Part shown: positions 53,754 to 62,588 of the stretch, piece after piece
Position numbering within the stretch: position 1 is the first letter of the stretch
How the letters are laid out: each line of letters opens with the position of its first letter
Assembly (NCBI RefSeq): GCF_003944795.1
Contig: NZ_RWBG01000001.1
Coordinates: 186,001 to 250,000, forward strand
Direction of reading: 5' to 3'
Length of the DNA stretch: 64,000 bases
Origin: Mangrovimonas spongiae
GTDB taxonomy: Bacteria > Bacteroidota > Bacteroidia > Flavobacteriales > Flavobacteriaceae
Translations under genes and position numbers: made by a program
Notes under the pieces: model-generated
What the model was told of the DNA's origin: nothing
Databases searched by the model: none
The model's input: the letters and a program-made list of their open reading frames with translations, nothing else

Positions 53754-54792
53754 TTTTTAATAGGTCTTTATAGATATTATAAATTTGTTTACACACATTC
53801 TGTAAAGATAATTCTTTAAATGAATTTAAGGCTCCTTCTGAGAGTTTATGATATTCAGTTGCTTTTATTTCGTGAATGTTTTTTATTGTTTTTGAAAGCT
53901 CTACAGCATCACCAAGAGGTACTATAAACCCGTTTGTTCCTTCGGATATCTGTTCCCTAAATTGTGGTATGTCTGATGTTATTACTGGTACTCCACAATA
54001 CATAGATTCTATGGTAGCTGTTGGAAACCCTTCGTTTCTGGACATAAGGATGAAAACCCGAGACTGGTTTAATAATTTTCTTAGCTCTGGCTGGGTTTGG
54101 TTTTGCTTTATTGTGATATTAAATTTACTTTTCTGCAAATCCTCTAACTGCTCTTTATATTTTCCTGAACCACAGAAACAAAATGAAATATCTCTTTGGT
54201 TCAACAACTGTATGGCTTCAATAACCGTGTCTATTCCTTTCCGTTCTGTGAATGACCCTATAAAAATAAAATCGTAACTTTTTTTGATGCTTTGTTCTTT
54301 AAAAAAAACATCGTTGTTTACACCAACAGGTAGTATTGAACCAATGGATAGTTTGAGTTTTTCACTAACCATTTTGGCGAGTGTTATACCTACAGGTATT
54401 GTATAATCAACAGCTTTAGCTAATTTTTGAAAATGCTTTTTATTATTGGCATGAACCTTATCGGTGATGTCAATACCGTGAAATGTAACAACCACTTTAC
54501 AATTTGGATGAATTTTTTTATACAACCAAACTAAATATATTAGAGGGTGAAAAAAGTGTAAATGTACTATATCATATCTTCTAAACAAATATGGAACAAA
54601 ATTGGCAAACGCTTTAAAATACTTCAAAATTGACCCCAATTTTGATGTAAACTGACGCTTCATAAAGAATATATCAACAGTATCCTCTATTGGTAATATT
54701 CTTTTTATTTCATTGTATTGGTTTTTAACAAATATTCCAGCGTATGCTTTTTGCTTGCTAGGATACATGTTTGTTACGATCAATATCTTCAT
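53746..54792 (-). CDS. Glycosyltransferase family 4
   Basis: A 348-residue GT-B glycosyltransferase. N-terminus [20 protein letters not shown], acceptor-domain [13 protein letters not shown], and the C-terminal donor site [20 protein letters not shown] with the expected EX7E spacing. It belongs to the capsule operon between the polymerase and acetyltransferase genes. Sugar specificity unknown. Confidence 0.88.
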   Translation of the reverse strand: MKILIVTNMYPSKQKAYAGIFVKNQYNEIKRILPIEDTVDIFFMKRQFTSKLGSILKYFKAFANFVPYLFRRYDIVHLHFFHPLIYLVWLYKKIHPNCKVVVTFHGIDITDKVHANNKKHFQKLAKAVDYTIPVGITLAKMVSEKLKLSIGSILPVGVNNDVFFKEQSIKKSYDFIFIGSFTERKGIDTVIEAIQLLNQRDISFCFCGSGKYKEQLEDLQKSKFNITIKQNQTQPELRKLLNQSRVFILMSRNEGFPTATIESMYCGVPVITSDIPQFREQISEGTNGFIVPLGDAVELSKTIKNIHEIKATEYHKLSEGALNSFKELSLQNVCKQIYNIYKDLLKSA

Positions 54793-54794
54793 GT

Positions 54795-56042
54795 CTACAA
54801 CTTTAATTTTGATTGAGATACAAAAAGAAACATTACGATACTACTTAAAATAGTATACACATTATTGGTAAGCATTGGGTTTGTTATACAATACATTATG
54901 AATATAAAAAAAAGCGCGCCTAATAAGGTGCTTCCAGAACCAAAGCTTTTAAGGTATTTAAACGAATAAACAAACAGTGCTATAAAGATTAAAATTCCCA
55001 TAAAGCCATATTCCCCAACAATAGATGCAATATTACTATCATAAATTCCTATTTCATTTTTAAAATAATACCTATTAGCCTGCCCATACAAACCATATAC
55101 AGTATCATCAGACAATAAAGAGCCAAATGTTGCCGCTCCTGTACCAACGGGGAAATAGTCTATAAAAATCATCCCAGAAAGGTATACCATATTCCCTCTA
55201 ATATAGTGGCTGTTTATATCTATTGTTTGGTGAATGTTCTCTACTATTGAATCAATTAAATTTGTATAAAAATATACATAGATTAATCCAAGAACTCCTG
55301 TTAAAACTCCGCCTAAAACTATTTTATAATTACTTTTAACAAACTCCCAATAAAAAACAAACAATAGTATTCCCACAACTAACAATGCTGTCCGAGAATC
55401 AGTTAACACAATAATGATAATTCCCAACAAAACTTTAGCCCAATCTTTAAGTCTTAAATGTATACCATAGCAATAGTTCCTGTTAAGTATATAGCCTATA
55501 TAAAGCACCATGAGATATGCCAAATGGTTTGGGTGAGTAAAGAATCCTACATACCGTATATTAGGTCTTGCGAAAGTTGAAACTCCTATTAATTGGTTAA
55601 ATTTACCTCCTAAAACTAAGTGTACTAAAAAGCCAAATGCTGCAAAACCGACAATAAGTAAAAAAAAACTATTCAACGTATCAAAGTTGCTTTTAAATAG
55701 CTCAATTAACGCTAATAATATGATAAAAAATTTAATCGTGATTAAAGTTTGTAAACTTATTGATAAAAAATTACCACTAACACCAAATACCAAGCTTACA
55801 ATAATCGAGTAAATCGTAAATAACAAAATAAAGAAAAATATAGGCTTATATTTAGTTTTAAATAAAAACTTTGGCATTAGAATTATAAAAGCCATTAAAA
55901 AAATAATCTCATCTAAATATTCAAAAAGAGTCGTTTTAAACAACCAACCAAAAATCCCTTTAAACACGCTGAAAAAACAAAGTGTTAAAAATATTGGTCT
56001 TATAAGACCATAGATTGTTTTGTTAATTTTTATTGTTTCCAA
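54795..56042 (-). CDS. Wzy-like polysaccharide polymerase
   Basis: A 415-residue inner-membrane protein with 10 to 12 helices and little sequence conservation, as usual for Wzy. A large extracytoplasmic loop includes GAATFGSLLSDDTVYGLYGQ. Its place between flippase, sulfotransferase and glycosyltransferase genes supports the role of repeat-unit polymerase. It overlaps the sulfotransferase gene by 13 nt. Confidence 0.75.
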   Translation of the reverse strand: METIKINKTIYGLIRPIFLTLCFFSVFKGIFGWLFKTTLFEYLDEIIFLMAFIILMPKFLFKTKYKPIFFFILLFTIYSIIVSLVFGVSGNFLSISLQTLITIKFFIILLALIELFKSNFDTLNSFFLLIVGFAAFGFLVHLVLGGKFNQLIGVSTFARPNIRYVGFFTHPNHLAYLMVLYIGYILNRNYCYGIHLRLKDWAKVLLGIIIIVLTDSRTALLVVGILLFVFYWEFVKSNYKIVLGGVLTGVLGLIYVYFYTNLIDSIVENIHQTIDINSHYIRGNMVYLSGMIFIDYFPVGTGAATFGSLLSDDTVYGLYGQANRYYFKNEIGIYDSNIASIVGEYGFMGILIFIALFVYSFKYLKSFGSGSTLLGALFFIFIMYCITNPMLTNNVYTILSSIVMFLFVSQSKLKL

Positions 56043-56935
56043 GCTGCTAAATCCCTATTTAAAAGATTCTCTAATTCAATAACCTCATTTTTAAAATATA
56101 CTTTTAACTTCATTATTTCTTCTGTATAGTCAGCAGCATGAACATCTTTTGAATTAACTTTCTTTGTATTCCATTCATTAAAAGCCCATCTTATTTTTGT
56201 ACGCTTATGTAGGGGGAAAAATGGATCAATCAAATTATCTACTATAAATTTTCGTGCTTTACTTTTGTTAAAAAAAAGATTTTGAAAAAACTTATACCTA
56301 ACTTCCCCTGTAGCATTTAAAGTTGTATAAGTAATTGGGTGTTTGTCACTAAGCTCTAAAAAATCAAAAATCTCATCCATAACAGATTCAGGACTTGACT
56401 TAACATCATCATATAATAAAACCAGAAGTTGATTTTTTGGAAAAATATTAAAAATAGCCTTTAATTGCTGCGCATACATACCGTGTGCCTTATAAGTAAA
56501 ATCAAAATACGCTTGAAGGGAATTACGACTCCTTTCTTCTTCTCTATTTAATGCTTCTTTAAATGTAAGTTTTTCAATATTTAATTTTTTAAAATATTTA
56601 TATGCAGATAAAGCCCTTTCAGATGGTTCTCGTAATACACAAATTAGTTTTGCCTTAGGATTGAAATCATAAATTTTTTTAATAGCCTTAACATCAAAAA
56701 TATATTGCACATTACCTTGCAAGACTATTTTTTGATTATTAAACCCTTGTGTGTTATACTCCTCTTGCAAAGATTCTATTCCTTTATCAAAAAACTCTTC
56801 TTTAAGAAAAAAAGGATAATCCTTTAATGCGCTAGGGCCACACACACTGGGGTGTTGAGAAATCCAATTATAAACTGATGTTGTTGCAGACTTTTGAGCC
56901 CCTATAATAAAGGTATTTGGTTTAATTAAATTCAT
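56030..56935 (-). CDS. PAPS-dependent sulfotransferase
   Basis: A 301-residue sulfotransferase like heparan/chondroitin sulfotransferases. Both PAPS-binding motifs are clear: the 5'-phosphosulfate loop GAQKSATTSVY (12-22) and the 3'-phosphate site REPSERALSAY (102-112). No signal peptide or membrane helix is present, so it acts in the cytoplasm on a lipid-linked or nucleotide-linked sugar before Wzx export. The same operon carries cysN, cysD, cysC and cysQ, supplying PAPS and removing PAP. It overlaps the flippase gene by one base. Confidence 0.88.
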   Translation of the reverse strand: MNLIKPNTFIIGAQKSATTSVYNWISQHPSVCGPSALKDYPFFLKEEFFDKGIESLQEEYNTQGFNNQKIVLQGNVQYIFDVKAIKKIYDFNPKAKLICVLREPSERALSAYKYFKKLNIEKLTFKEALNREEERSRNSLQAYFDFTYKAHGMYAQQLKAIFNIFPKNQLLVLLYDDVKSSPESVMDEIFDFLELSDKHPITYTTLNATGEVRYKFFQNLFFNKSKARKFIVDNLIDPFFPLHKRTKIRWAFNEWNTKKVNSKDVHAADYTEEIMKLKVYFKNEVIELENLLNRDLAAWKQ

Positions 56936-58239
56936 TAAAGTTTAAAATAACTTATTATGTTCTTTTTTCTTTTTAAATATATTGCACTATAAATATTCCA
57001 AAATGCCATACTTATAATTGTAGCAATGGCCGCACCAATAGCTCCATACTTAGGTGTTAATATAAAATTAAGTATTATATTTATTAAAAGAGCTATTAAA
57101 ACAATGTTTTGATACACTTTTTGCAAACCTGTCATTTGCATGATTAACCCTACAGAGCCTGATAACGAATTAACCAACTGCCCAATGCAAAGTAAAAAAA
57201 GTAGTGTTGCTCCTGATATAAATTCAGGACCAAAAAGACCTAATAAAAAAGAATGTGTTAAAAAAATTAAAGTCACTACTATAACTGTAATAATAAAGTT
57301 TGTATTAGTGGCAAATTTAATCATCTCCTTGAGTTGTTTAACGTCACCTTCTTGATAAGATTTTGCAATTTTTGGTGCTAATATAGAGTTAATAGCTTGT
57401 AACGAAAAACTTGTTAACGCAGCTATTTTTAAAGCAACATTATATACTCCTATGGTATCATCGGTTTCGTAAATCCCTAAAACAAAGGTATCAGCCCAAC
57501 CTAAAAACACAATAATAACACCCGATAACATCATGGGGAAGGCTTCTTTTATAAACTTCCAAGAATTAGCTTTTGAAGATAGCTCCAGACACTTAAATTG
57601 TTTAATGGCTAATACCATACTTACTATCGCTAACGCTAAAACACCATAAAAATGTGCTTTAATCGCAATTAATTCTTCGTCTTTACAGTATAAGAAAAAC
57701 AATAATAGCGCTAATAACGTAGCTAAAAAACGTCCAGGGTTGTTAAAAAAGGCAAAAAGCGTGTTTTTTTTAAACGATCTAAACAAACCTGCACAAACTA
57801 ATATTACTGTCCATAAAGGAATGGTTAATGCTGTCCAGAAAATATAGGGCTCTAATTGAGGTTTGTTAAACAATTTAACCGATATAGTACTTTTTAAAAG
57901 AAAAATAATTAAAGCCAAAATAGACGACAAAATAAATGCTTTACCAAGCACTTTTAAAAACAAGCCCGAGTCATCTTGGTTTTGAGTATTGGAAAAGTAT
58001 GGTATTAAATTAACATCTATACCTAACCTGCCAAATATACTAATACACATAATTAACGTAAAACACAAAGACACCAAACCCACTTCACTTGCGCCATACT
58101 CTTTAGCAATAAAATAAGTAAAAAGATATCCTGCAAATAAGCCACCTACTCTAAGGACAAAAAAAGAAAATCCTTTATTAAGGATTTCTTTATTGTCATT
58201 ATTTCTAAACAATTTTCTTACTTTTTGCTTTAGTTCCAT
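56935..58239 (-). CDS. Wzx-type polysaccharide flippase
   Basis: A 434-residue MOP-superfamily protein with about 12 to 14 membrane helices, e.g. FFVLRVGGLFAGYLFTYFIA at the N-terminus. It probably flips the lipid-linked repeat unit across the inner membrane. It starts 4 nt after the lipoprotein stop and is coupled to the sulfotransferase gene. Confidence 0.85.
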   Translation of the reverse strand: MELKQKVRKLFRNNDNKEILNKGFSFFVLRVGGLFAGYLFTYFIAKEYGASEVGLVSLCFTLIMCISIFGRLGIDVNLIPYFSNTQNQDDSGLFLKVLGKAFILSSILALIIFLLKSTISVKLFNKPQLEPYIFWTALTIPLWTVILVCAGLFRSFKKNTLFAFFNNPGRFLATLLALLLFFLYCKDEELIAIKAHFYGVLALAIVSMVLAIKQFKCLELSSKANSWKFIKEAFPMMLSGVIIVFLGWADTFVLGIYETDDTIGVYNVALKIAALTSFSLQAINSILAPKIAKSYQEGDVKQLKEMIKFATNTNFIITVIVVTLIFLTHSFLLGLFGPEFISGATLLFLLCIGQLVNSLSGSVGLIMQMTGLQKVYQNIVLIALLINIILNFILTPKYGAIGAAIATIISMAFWNIYSAIYLKRKKNIISYFKL

Positions 58240-58243
58240 AAGG

Positions 58244-58756
58244 TTATTTAAACAATGAATCCAGCAGCTTTTTTTTTGCTATTATTGCAGGATTATGTTT
58301 TCCATTAATTCTTTTTGTTGAAAACACAAATCCATTGTCCTCTAAAGTTAAAAACTTATTCGTGTTTAAAAACTTATTAAAATTTGCTTTGGTAACTAGT
58401 ATGTTTTTATTACCGTAAGAGAACTCTATCCCATTAAACACTACTGTTTTCTCTTTTTTCCCTAAATGAATGAGTAAATTTCTTGTATTAACGTCGCTGC
58501 CTAAGTTGGCAACTATGCTTTCAAACCCTGACGAAGGAGGAACTGTTTCTCTTACTTGAATATTTTTCTTCTGAAATTCGTCTACTTTAATGTTGTTAAG
58601 TAGGATTTTAAATTCATCTTTAACGTTAGTTTTAAAGCCTAGCCTTACAATAAGTTCTTTGTTTTGTATTGGTTTAATATTAGTTTTAGGCTGTGCTTTT
58701 TCATTTTTACAAGAAAAAAATATTATTAAAAACAATGCTAAAACTATTTTTTTCAT
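58244..58756 (-). CDS. Hypothetical lipoprotein of the polysaccharide locus
   Basis: A 170-residue predicted lipoprotein (MKKIVLALFLIIFFSCKNEK, Cys 16) with a basic, beta-rich body and no motif I recognise; segments include PPSSGFESIVANLGSDVNTR and RINGKHNPAIIAKKKLLDSL. Between cysN and wzx, it may be an envelope factor of the polysaccharide system. It could equally be an unrelated passenger. Confidence 0.65.
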   Translation of the reverse strand: MKKIVLALFLIIFFSCKNEKAQPKTNIKPIQNKELIVRLGFKTNVKDEFKILLNNIKVDEFQKKNIQVRETVPPSSGFESIVANLGSDVNTRNLLIHLGKKEKTVVFNGIEFSYGNKNILVTKANFNKFLNTNKFLTLEDNGFVFSTKRINGKHNPAIIAKKKLLDSLFK

Positions 58757-58780
58757 TTTATTATTTTTTAGATTTAAATT

Positions 58781-60034
58781 TTAAACAATCATCCCCGCAG
58801 CAACGGTCTCATTGGTAGTATCATCCACTAAAATAATGCTTCCTGTTGTACGGTTTTCACGATAAGCATCTATCATCAAAGGCTTTGTAGTACGTATTTT
58901 AACTTTAGCAATGTCGTTCATGGCCAAATTACTATCTTCATTGTTTCGATCTAAGGTATTGATATCATATTTATAAACCACTTCCTTAATCATCGCTTTT
59001 TGGTCGTTAGACGTGTGTTTAATCGTATATTTTGCTCTTGGCTTAGCTGGGCTGTTATTTAACCAACACAACATCACCTCAACATCTTGAGAAGGCTCTG
59101 GTTTGTTGTTGGAACGTACAATCATATCGCCACGGCTAATATCTATATCATCTTCTAACGTAATGGAAACCGACATTGGTGCGTAAGCTTCATCCAATTC
59201 TTTGTCGTGAAGGTTAATACTTTTTATTTTTGATGTAAACCCTGATGGCATAACCGTAACCTCATCACCTGTTCTTAAAATACCGCTAGCCACACGACCT
59301 GCATAACCTCTATAATCTATAAAACCGTCGCGTTGTGGTCTTATTACTGTTTGTACAGGAAAACGAGCGTCTACTTTGTTAATATCGCTGCTAATATGCA
59401 TCGTTTCTAAAGTATGTAGCATTGGCGCACCTTGATACCAAGGCATGTTTTCCGATTTATTTACAACATTATCTCCTAATAACGCAGACATCGGTATAAA
59501 TCGTACATCTTTCACCAATAACTTTGATGAAATTTCTTCAAACTCTGAAACAATATTATTGAAAACGTCTTCTGAAAAATCCACCAAATCCATTTTGTTT
59601 ACACAAACAATAATGTGTGGAATTTGTAATAACGATGCAATAAAGGCGTGTCTTTTGGTTTGCTCAATAACACCATGACGCGCATCAATTAATATGGTTG
59701 CTACATTGGCTGTTGATGCTCCTGTGACCATATTTCGCGTATACTGAATATGTCCTGGTGTATCAGCAATAATAAATTTACGCTTTGGCGTGGTGAAATA
59801 TCTATAAGCCACATCTATGGTAATCCCTTGCTCTCTTTCGTCTCTTAAACCGTCTGTGAATAGGGCTAAATCTACGCCATCATGACCTTTCTTTTTACTA
59901 GTGTTTTCTATGGATGCTAATTGATCTTCAAAAATAGATTTCGAATCGTATAGCAAACGCCCTATTAAGGTACTTTTTCCATCATCGACACTTCCTGCTG
60001 TTGTAAATCTTAAAAGTTGATTGTTGTCTATCAT
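58781..60034 (-). CDS. cysN: Sulfate adenylyltransferase subunit 1 (GTPase)
   Basis: The GTPase subunit of ATP sulfurylase, 417 residues; with CysD it makes APS from sulfate and ATP. GTPase motifs: G1 GSVDDGKST (14-22), G3 DTPGH and G4 NKMD, followed by two beta-barrel domains. It lacks the C-terminal APS kinase domain of CysNC fusions, in keeping with a separate cysC. It is cut off from cysD by about 620 nt holding a four-helix-bundle gene and heptamer arrays; one pure array ends 3 nt before its ATG, so expression may depend on repeat number. Confidence 0.95.
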   Translation of the reverse strand: MIDNNQLLRFTTAGSVDDGKSTLIGRLLYDSKSIFEDQLASIENTSKKKGHDGVDLALFTDGLRDEREQGITIDVAYRYFTTPKRKFIIADTPGHIQYTRNMVTGASTANVATILIDARHGVIEQTKRHAFIASLLQIPHIIVCVNKMDLVDFSEDVFNNIVSEFEEISSKLLVKDVRFIPMSALLGDNVVNKSENMPWYQGAPMLHTLETMHISSDINKVDARFPVQTVIRPQRDGFIDYRGYAGRVASGILRTGDEVTVMPSGFTSKIKSINLHDKELDEAYAPMSVSITLEDDIDISRGDMIVRSNNKPEPSQDVEVMLCWLNNSPAKPRAKYTIKHTSNDQKAMIKEVVYKYDINTLDRNNEDSNLAMNDIAKVKIRTTKPLMIDAYRENRTTGSIILVDDTTNETVAAGMIV

Positions 60035-60037
60035 AAT

Positions 60038-60118
60038 ATGCTTTATGCTTTATGCTTTATGCTTTATGCTTTATGCTTTATGCTTTATGCTTTATGCTTT
60101 ATGCTTTATGCTTTATGC
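60038..60118 (+). repeat. Heptamer tandem array next to the cysN start
   Basis: A perfect array of ATGCTTT, 81 nt or about 11.5 copies, ending 3 nt before the cysN ATG on the minus strand. Perfect short tandem repeats change copy number by slippage. The array occupies the whole place where ribosomes and perhaps RNA polymerase would bind. Confidence 0.9.
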
Positions 60119-60191
60119 AAAATTAATTTTTACAAAATATCATTTAACTTAATCTTTTTATTTTTATCAACTAAAAAATCGGATTAATTAG

Positions 60192-60247
60192 AACCTAGTG
60201 CATATAGCCTATTGCCTAAGGCTGAACACCTACAGCCTCTTACTTAA
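60192..60247 (+). repeat. Degenerate heptamer array left of the four-helix-bundle gene
   Basis: Eight consecutive 7-nt units of consensus NGCCTAN (AACCTAG, TGCATAT, AGCCTAT, TGCCTAA, GGCTGAA, CACCTAC, AGCCTCT, TACTTAA). The array runs over the last six codons of the gene (stop at 60230-60232). Confidence 0.65.
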
Positions 60248-60577
60248 CGTATATAACTTTCTTTTTATAACATTTATTTTTTCTGATAACACCTTAAATG
60301 TCTCATCAGAAACATAATCCAAATCCTTTGAAAGGATAAAAAAATACTCCAATTCGTGAGCAGAACCCAAACAAATTTGGATAAACCTATGAAATTCCTT
60401 ATCGGTTTTTCTGCCACAACCTTCACTAAAATTAGAAGGAATACTATACGCTGCTCTTTGCATTTGAGAAATCACTTGATACTTTTCTTGATTGAGATAA
60501 GTCTGCGTCAAAGCATAAACCTCTAAGGTCAATTTATGACCTAACTCCCAAACTTCATATTTTCTGAAATCTCTCAA
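60230..60577 (-). CDS. Four-helix-bundle protein (S23 family)
   Basis: A 115-residue four-helix-bundle protein of the family first found as ORFs within 23S rRNA intervening sequences. It starts RDFRKYEVWELGHKLTLEVY and has the typical QMQRAAYSIPSNFSEGCGRK and SAHELEYFFILSKDL. Function is unknown. It sits, in the same direction, between cysD and cysN, genes that normally adjoin, and is bordered by 7-nt-periodic arrays at 60192-60247 and 60598-60653. This looks like an insertion (inference). Confidence 0.9.
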   Translation of the reverse strand: MRDFRKYEVWELGHKLTLEVYALTQTYLNQEKYQVISQMQRAAYSIPSNFSEGCGRKTDKEFHRFIQICLGSAHELEYFFILSKDLDYVSDETFKVLSEKINVIKRKLYTLSKRL

Positions 60578-60597
60578 TTTAATATCAATTTACAAAT

Positions 60598-60653
60598 CGC
60601 CTACCGCCTATAGCATATGGTCTATTGCTTATAGCCTAAGGCTTACTGCTTGA
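60598..60653 (+). repeat. Degenerate heptamer array right of the four-helix-bundle gene
   Basis: Eight consecutive 7-nt units of consensus NGCYTAT (CGCCTAC, CGCCTAT, AGCATAT, GGTCTAT, TGCTTAT, AGCCTAA, GGCTTAC, TGCTTGA), ending 2 nt before the cysD stop codon. The unit AGCCTAAGGCT-like stretch GCCTAAGGCT is shared exactly with the left array (60214-60223 and 60634-60643). Confidence 0.65.
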
Positions 60654-60655
60654 AA

Positions 60656-61561
60656 CTAAAAATACCCTTGACGCTTACGGTCTTCCATGGCTGATTCTGA
60701 ACGCTTATCGTCGCTTCTATTACCACGTTCGGTATTACGCATTCCTGCAACTTCGGCAGCAATCTTCTCTAATGTATCCGCATCAGACTCTACGCCTCCT
60801 GTAATAGTAATATCTCCTAACGTTCTAAAGCGTATCTTTTTTGTAACGATTTCTTCATGGTCTTCCAATACCAAAAATTCAGAATTTGGAATCCATGACT
60901 CTTGCCTCCAAACTACTTCACGTTCGTGAGCAAAGTATAATGATGGAATAGCGATATTCTCACGTTTAATGTAGTTCCACACATCCATTTCGGTCCAGTT
61001 ACTTATTGGAAAAGCTCTAAAGTGTTCGCCTTCAAAATGTTTTCCGTTAAAAATGTTCCATAACTCTGGACGTTGATTTTTAGGATCCCATTGTCCAAAA
61101 TCGTCTCTATGAGAAAAGAAACGCTCTTTAGCTCTAGCTTTTTCCTCGTCACGACGTCCACCACCAATAGCACAATCTATTTTATTGGCTTCGATAGCGT
61201 CTAATAAGGTTGTAATCTGAAGTGCATTACGCGTAGCGTTTTTCCCTTTCTCTTCGGCAACTCGACCTTCGTCTATAGATTCTTGTACCGAACCTACAAT
61301 AAGCTGTGCGCCTAATTCTTTAATGATGTTATCTCTAAATTCGATGGTTTCAGGAAAATTATGACCTGTATCCACGTGCATTAATGGAAATGGTATTTTA
61401 GCTGGATAAAAAGCTTTTTTAGCTAAATGTGTTACCAAAATGGAGTCTTTTCCTCCTGAAAATAAAATCACTGGGTTTTCAAATTGTGCCCAAACTTCAC
61501 GTAAAACAAAAATGGCTTCACTCTCTAATTCATCTAAATAATTTAAATAATACTTACTCAT
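60656..61561 (-). CDS. cysD: Sulfate adenylyltransferase subunit 2
   Basis: The catalytic subunit of ATP sulfurylase, 301 residues, a PP-loop enzyme: FSGGKDSILVTHLAKKAF (Ser 35 to Ser 40 holds SGGKDS), MHVDTGHNFPET and the C-terminus DRKRQGYF. It overlaps cysC by 8 nt. The normal partner cysN follows only after the inserted four-helix-bundle segment. Confidence 0.96.
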   Translation of the reverse strand: MSKYYLNYLDELESEAIFVLREVWAQFENPVILFSGGKDSILVTHLAKKAFYPAKIPFPLMHVDTGHNFPETIEFRDNIIKELGAQLIVGSVQESIDEGRVAEEKGKNATRNALQITTLLDAIEANKIDCAIGGGRRDEEKARAKERFFSHRDDFGQWDPKNQRPELWNIFNGKHFEGEHFRAFPISNWTEMDVWNYIKRENIAIPSLYFAHEREVVWRQESWIPNSEFLVLEDHEEIVTKKIRFRTLGDITITGGVESDADTLEKIAAEVAGMRNTERGNRSDDKRSESAMEDRKRQGYF

Positions 61562-62156
61562 CGTTACTCGACAATTTTGGTGTTATATATTCTACGATTC
61601 GTTGCGCTGCTGCTTCTACCGATTCGTGTTCTGTTTTTATTTCTATATCAGGGGTTTCTGGCGCTTCATAAGGCGCCGAAATTCCTGTCATGTTTTTAAT
61701 TTCTCCTGCTCGTGCTTTTTTGTAAAGGCCTTTTACATCACGACGTTCACATTCTTCAACACTAGTGTTTATATAAACTTCAACAAAGTTAACATCTTTA
61801 ACAATACTTCTAATGTTCTCGCGGTCTTTTTTATAAGGCGACACAAAAGCTGCAAGTGTCACTAAACCGGCATCAACCATTAAATGAGCTATTTCAGCAA
61901 TTCTACGTATATTTTCGGTTCTATCTTCTGGAGCAAAGGTTAAGTCTTTATTAATTCCTTTTCTAATGTTATCACCATCAAGGGTATAGGTTTTTATGCC
62001 TTTTTGATGCAATTTTTGTTCAACAACATTAGCAATTGTGGATTTCCCAGAACCTGAAAGCCCTGTAAACCATAATAAAAAAGAGTTATGTCCATTTAAA
62101 TCTTGGCGATCAGTAACAGATATTTGATAACTATGCGGAATGATGTTTTTTTTCAT
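61554..62156 (-). CDS. cysC: Adenylyl-sulfate kinase
   Basis: APS kinase, 200 residues, making PAPS from APS and ATP. P-loop GLSGSGKST (32-40), DGDNIRKGINKDL and the APS-binding FVSPYKKDRENIR are all present. It overlaps the DUF2061 gene by 4 nt and cysD by 8 nt. PAPS is the donor for the sulfotransferase at 56030. Confidence 0.96.
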   Translation of the reverse strand: MKKNIIPHSYQISVTDRQDLNGHNSFLLWFTGLSGSGKSTIANVVEQKLHQKGIKTYTLDGDNIRKGINKDLTFAPEDRTENIRRIAEIAHLMVDAGLVTLAAFVSPYKKDRENIRSIVKDVNFVEVYINTSVEECERRDVKGLYKKARAGEIKNMTGISAPYEAPETPDIEIKTEHESVEAAAQRIVEYITPKLSSNDE

Positions 62157-62587
62157 ACGTCTTCGTTTTTTCTTTCTGACAGTCCAAAGTCTATTTTATA
62201 CCAAACACGCTCATGTAGGTAATATAACACCATTTTTGTAATAACCTCTGCAAATCCTATTTTTAATGCTGACAAAGGGTCTCCAGAAATAATCCAAGCT
62301 AGTGTCATCGTATCTAAAGTGCCTACCAATCGCCATGTGATGGTTTTAGCTATATGACGCTTTCTACTTTCTAGTAAAACACCATCTTTAGATAGGTTTA
62401 TTTTATACCAAACACGCTCATGAAGATAATATAAAACTGTTTTTGTGGTAACTTCAGCTAGGCCTATTTTTAAGCCAGCAAGTGGATTTCCAGTAATTAT
62501 CCATGATAGAATAATGGTATCTAAAGTACCAACAATCCGCCAGGTAATGGTTTTTGCAATATGTCGTTTATAGGAAACATCTGCCAT
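62153..62587 (-). CDS. Tandem DUF2061 membrane protein
   Basis: A 144-residue protein made of two DUF2061 units (about 4-67 and 75-138), each with KRHIAKTITWR, VGTLDT and LYYLHERVWYKI. The two units are more than 70 percent alike by eye. DUF2061 genes are often found with cys genes, and the pattern of hydrophobic stretches suggests small membrane proteins. A role in sulfate uptake or in holding the sulfate-activation enzymes is inference. It lies between cysQ and cysC with near-zero spacing. Confidence 0.85.
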   Translation of the reverse strand: MADVSYKRHIAKTITWRIVGTLDTIILSWIITGNPLAGLKIGLAEVTTKTVLYYLHERVWYKINLSKDGVLLESRKRHIAKTITWRLVGTLDTMTLAWIISGDPLSALKIGFAEVITKMVLYYLHERVWYKIDFGLSERKNEDV

Positions 62588-62588
62588 A

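Noticed and set aside
54795-58756. The AT-rich middle of the polysaccharide locus as recent horizontal transfer
   Set aside because: It looks more AT-rich by eye, but the whole genome is AT-rich and I could not compute composition; no integrase or att site was found. A sliding GC and codon-use plot would settle it.
60038-60653. Heptamer arrays as a CRISPR array or transposon ends
   Set aside because: The units are 7 nt and contiguous without spacers, there are no cas genes, and I see no inverted terminal repeats or target-site duplication.
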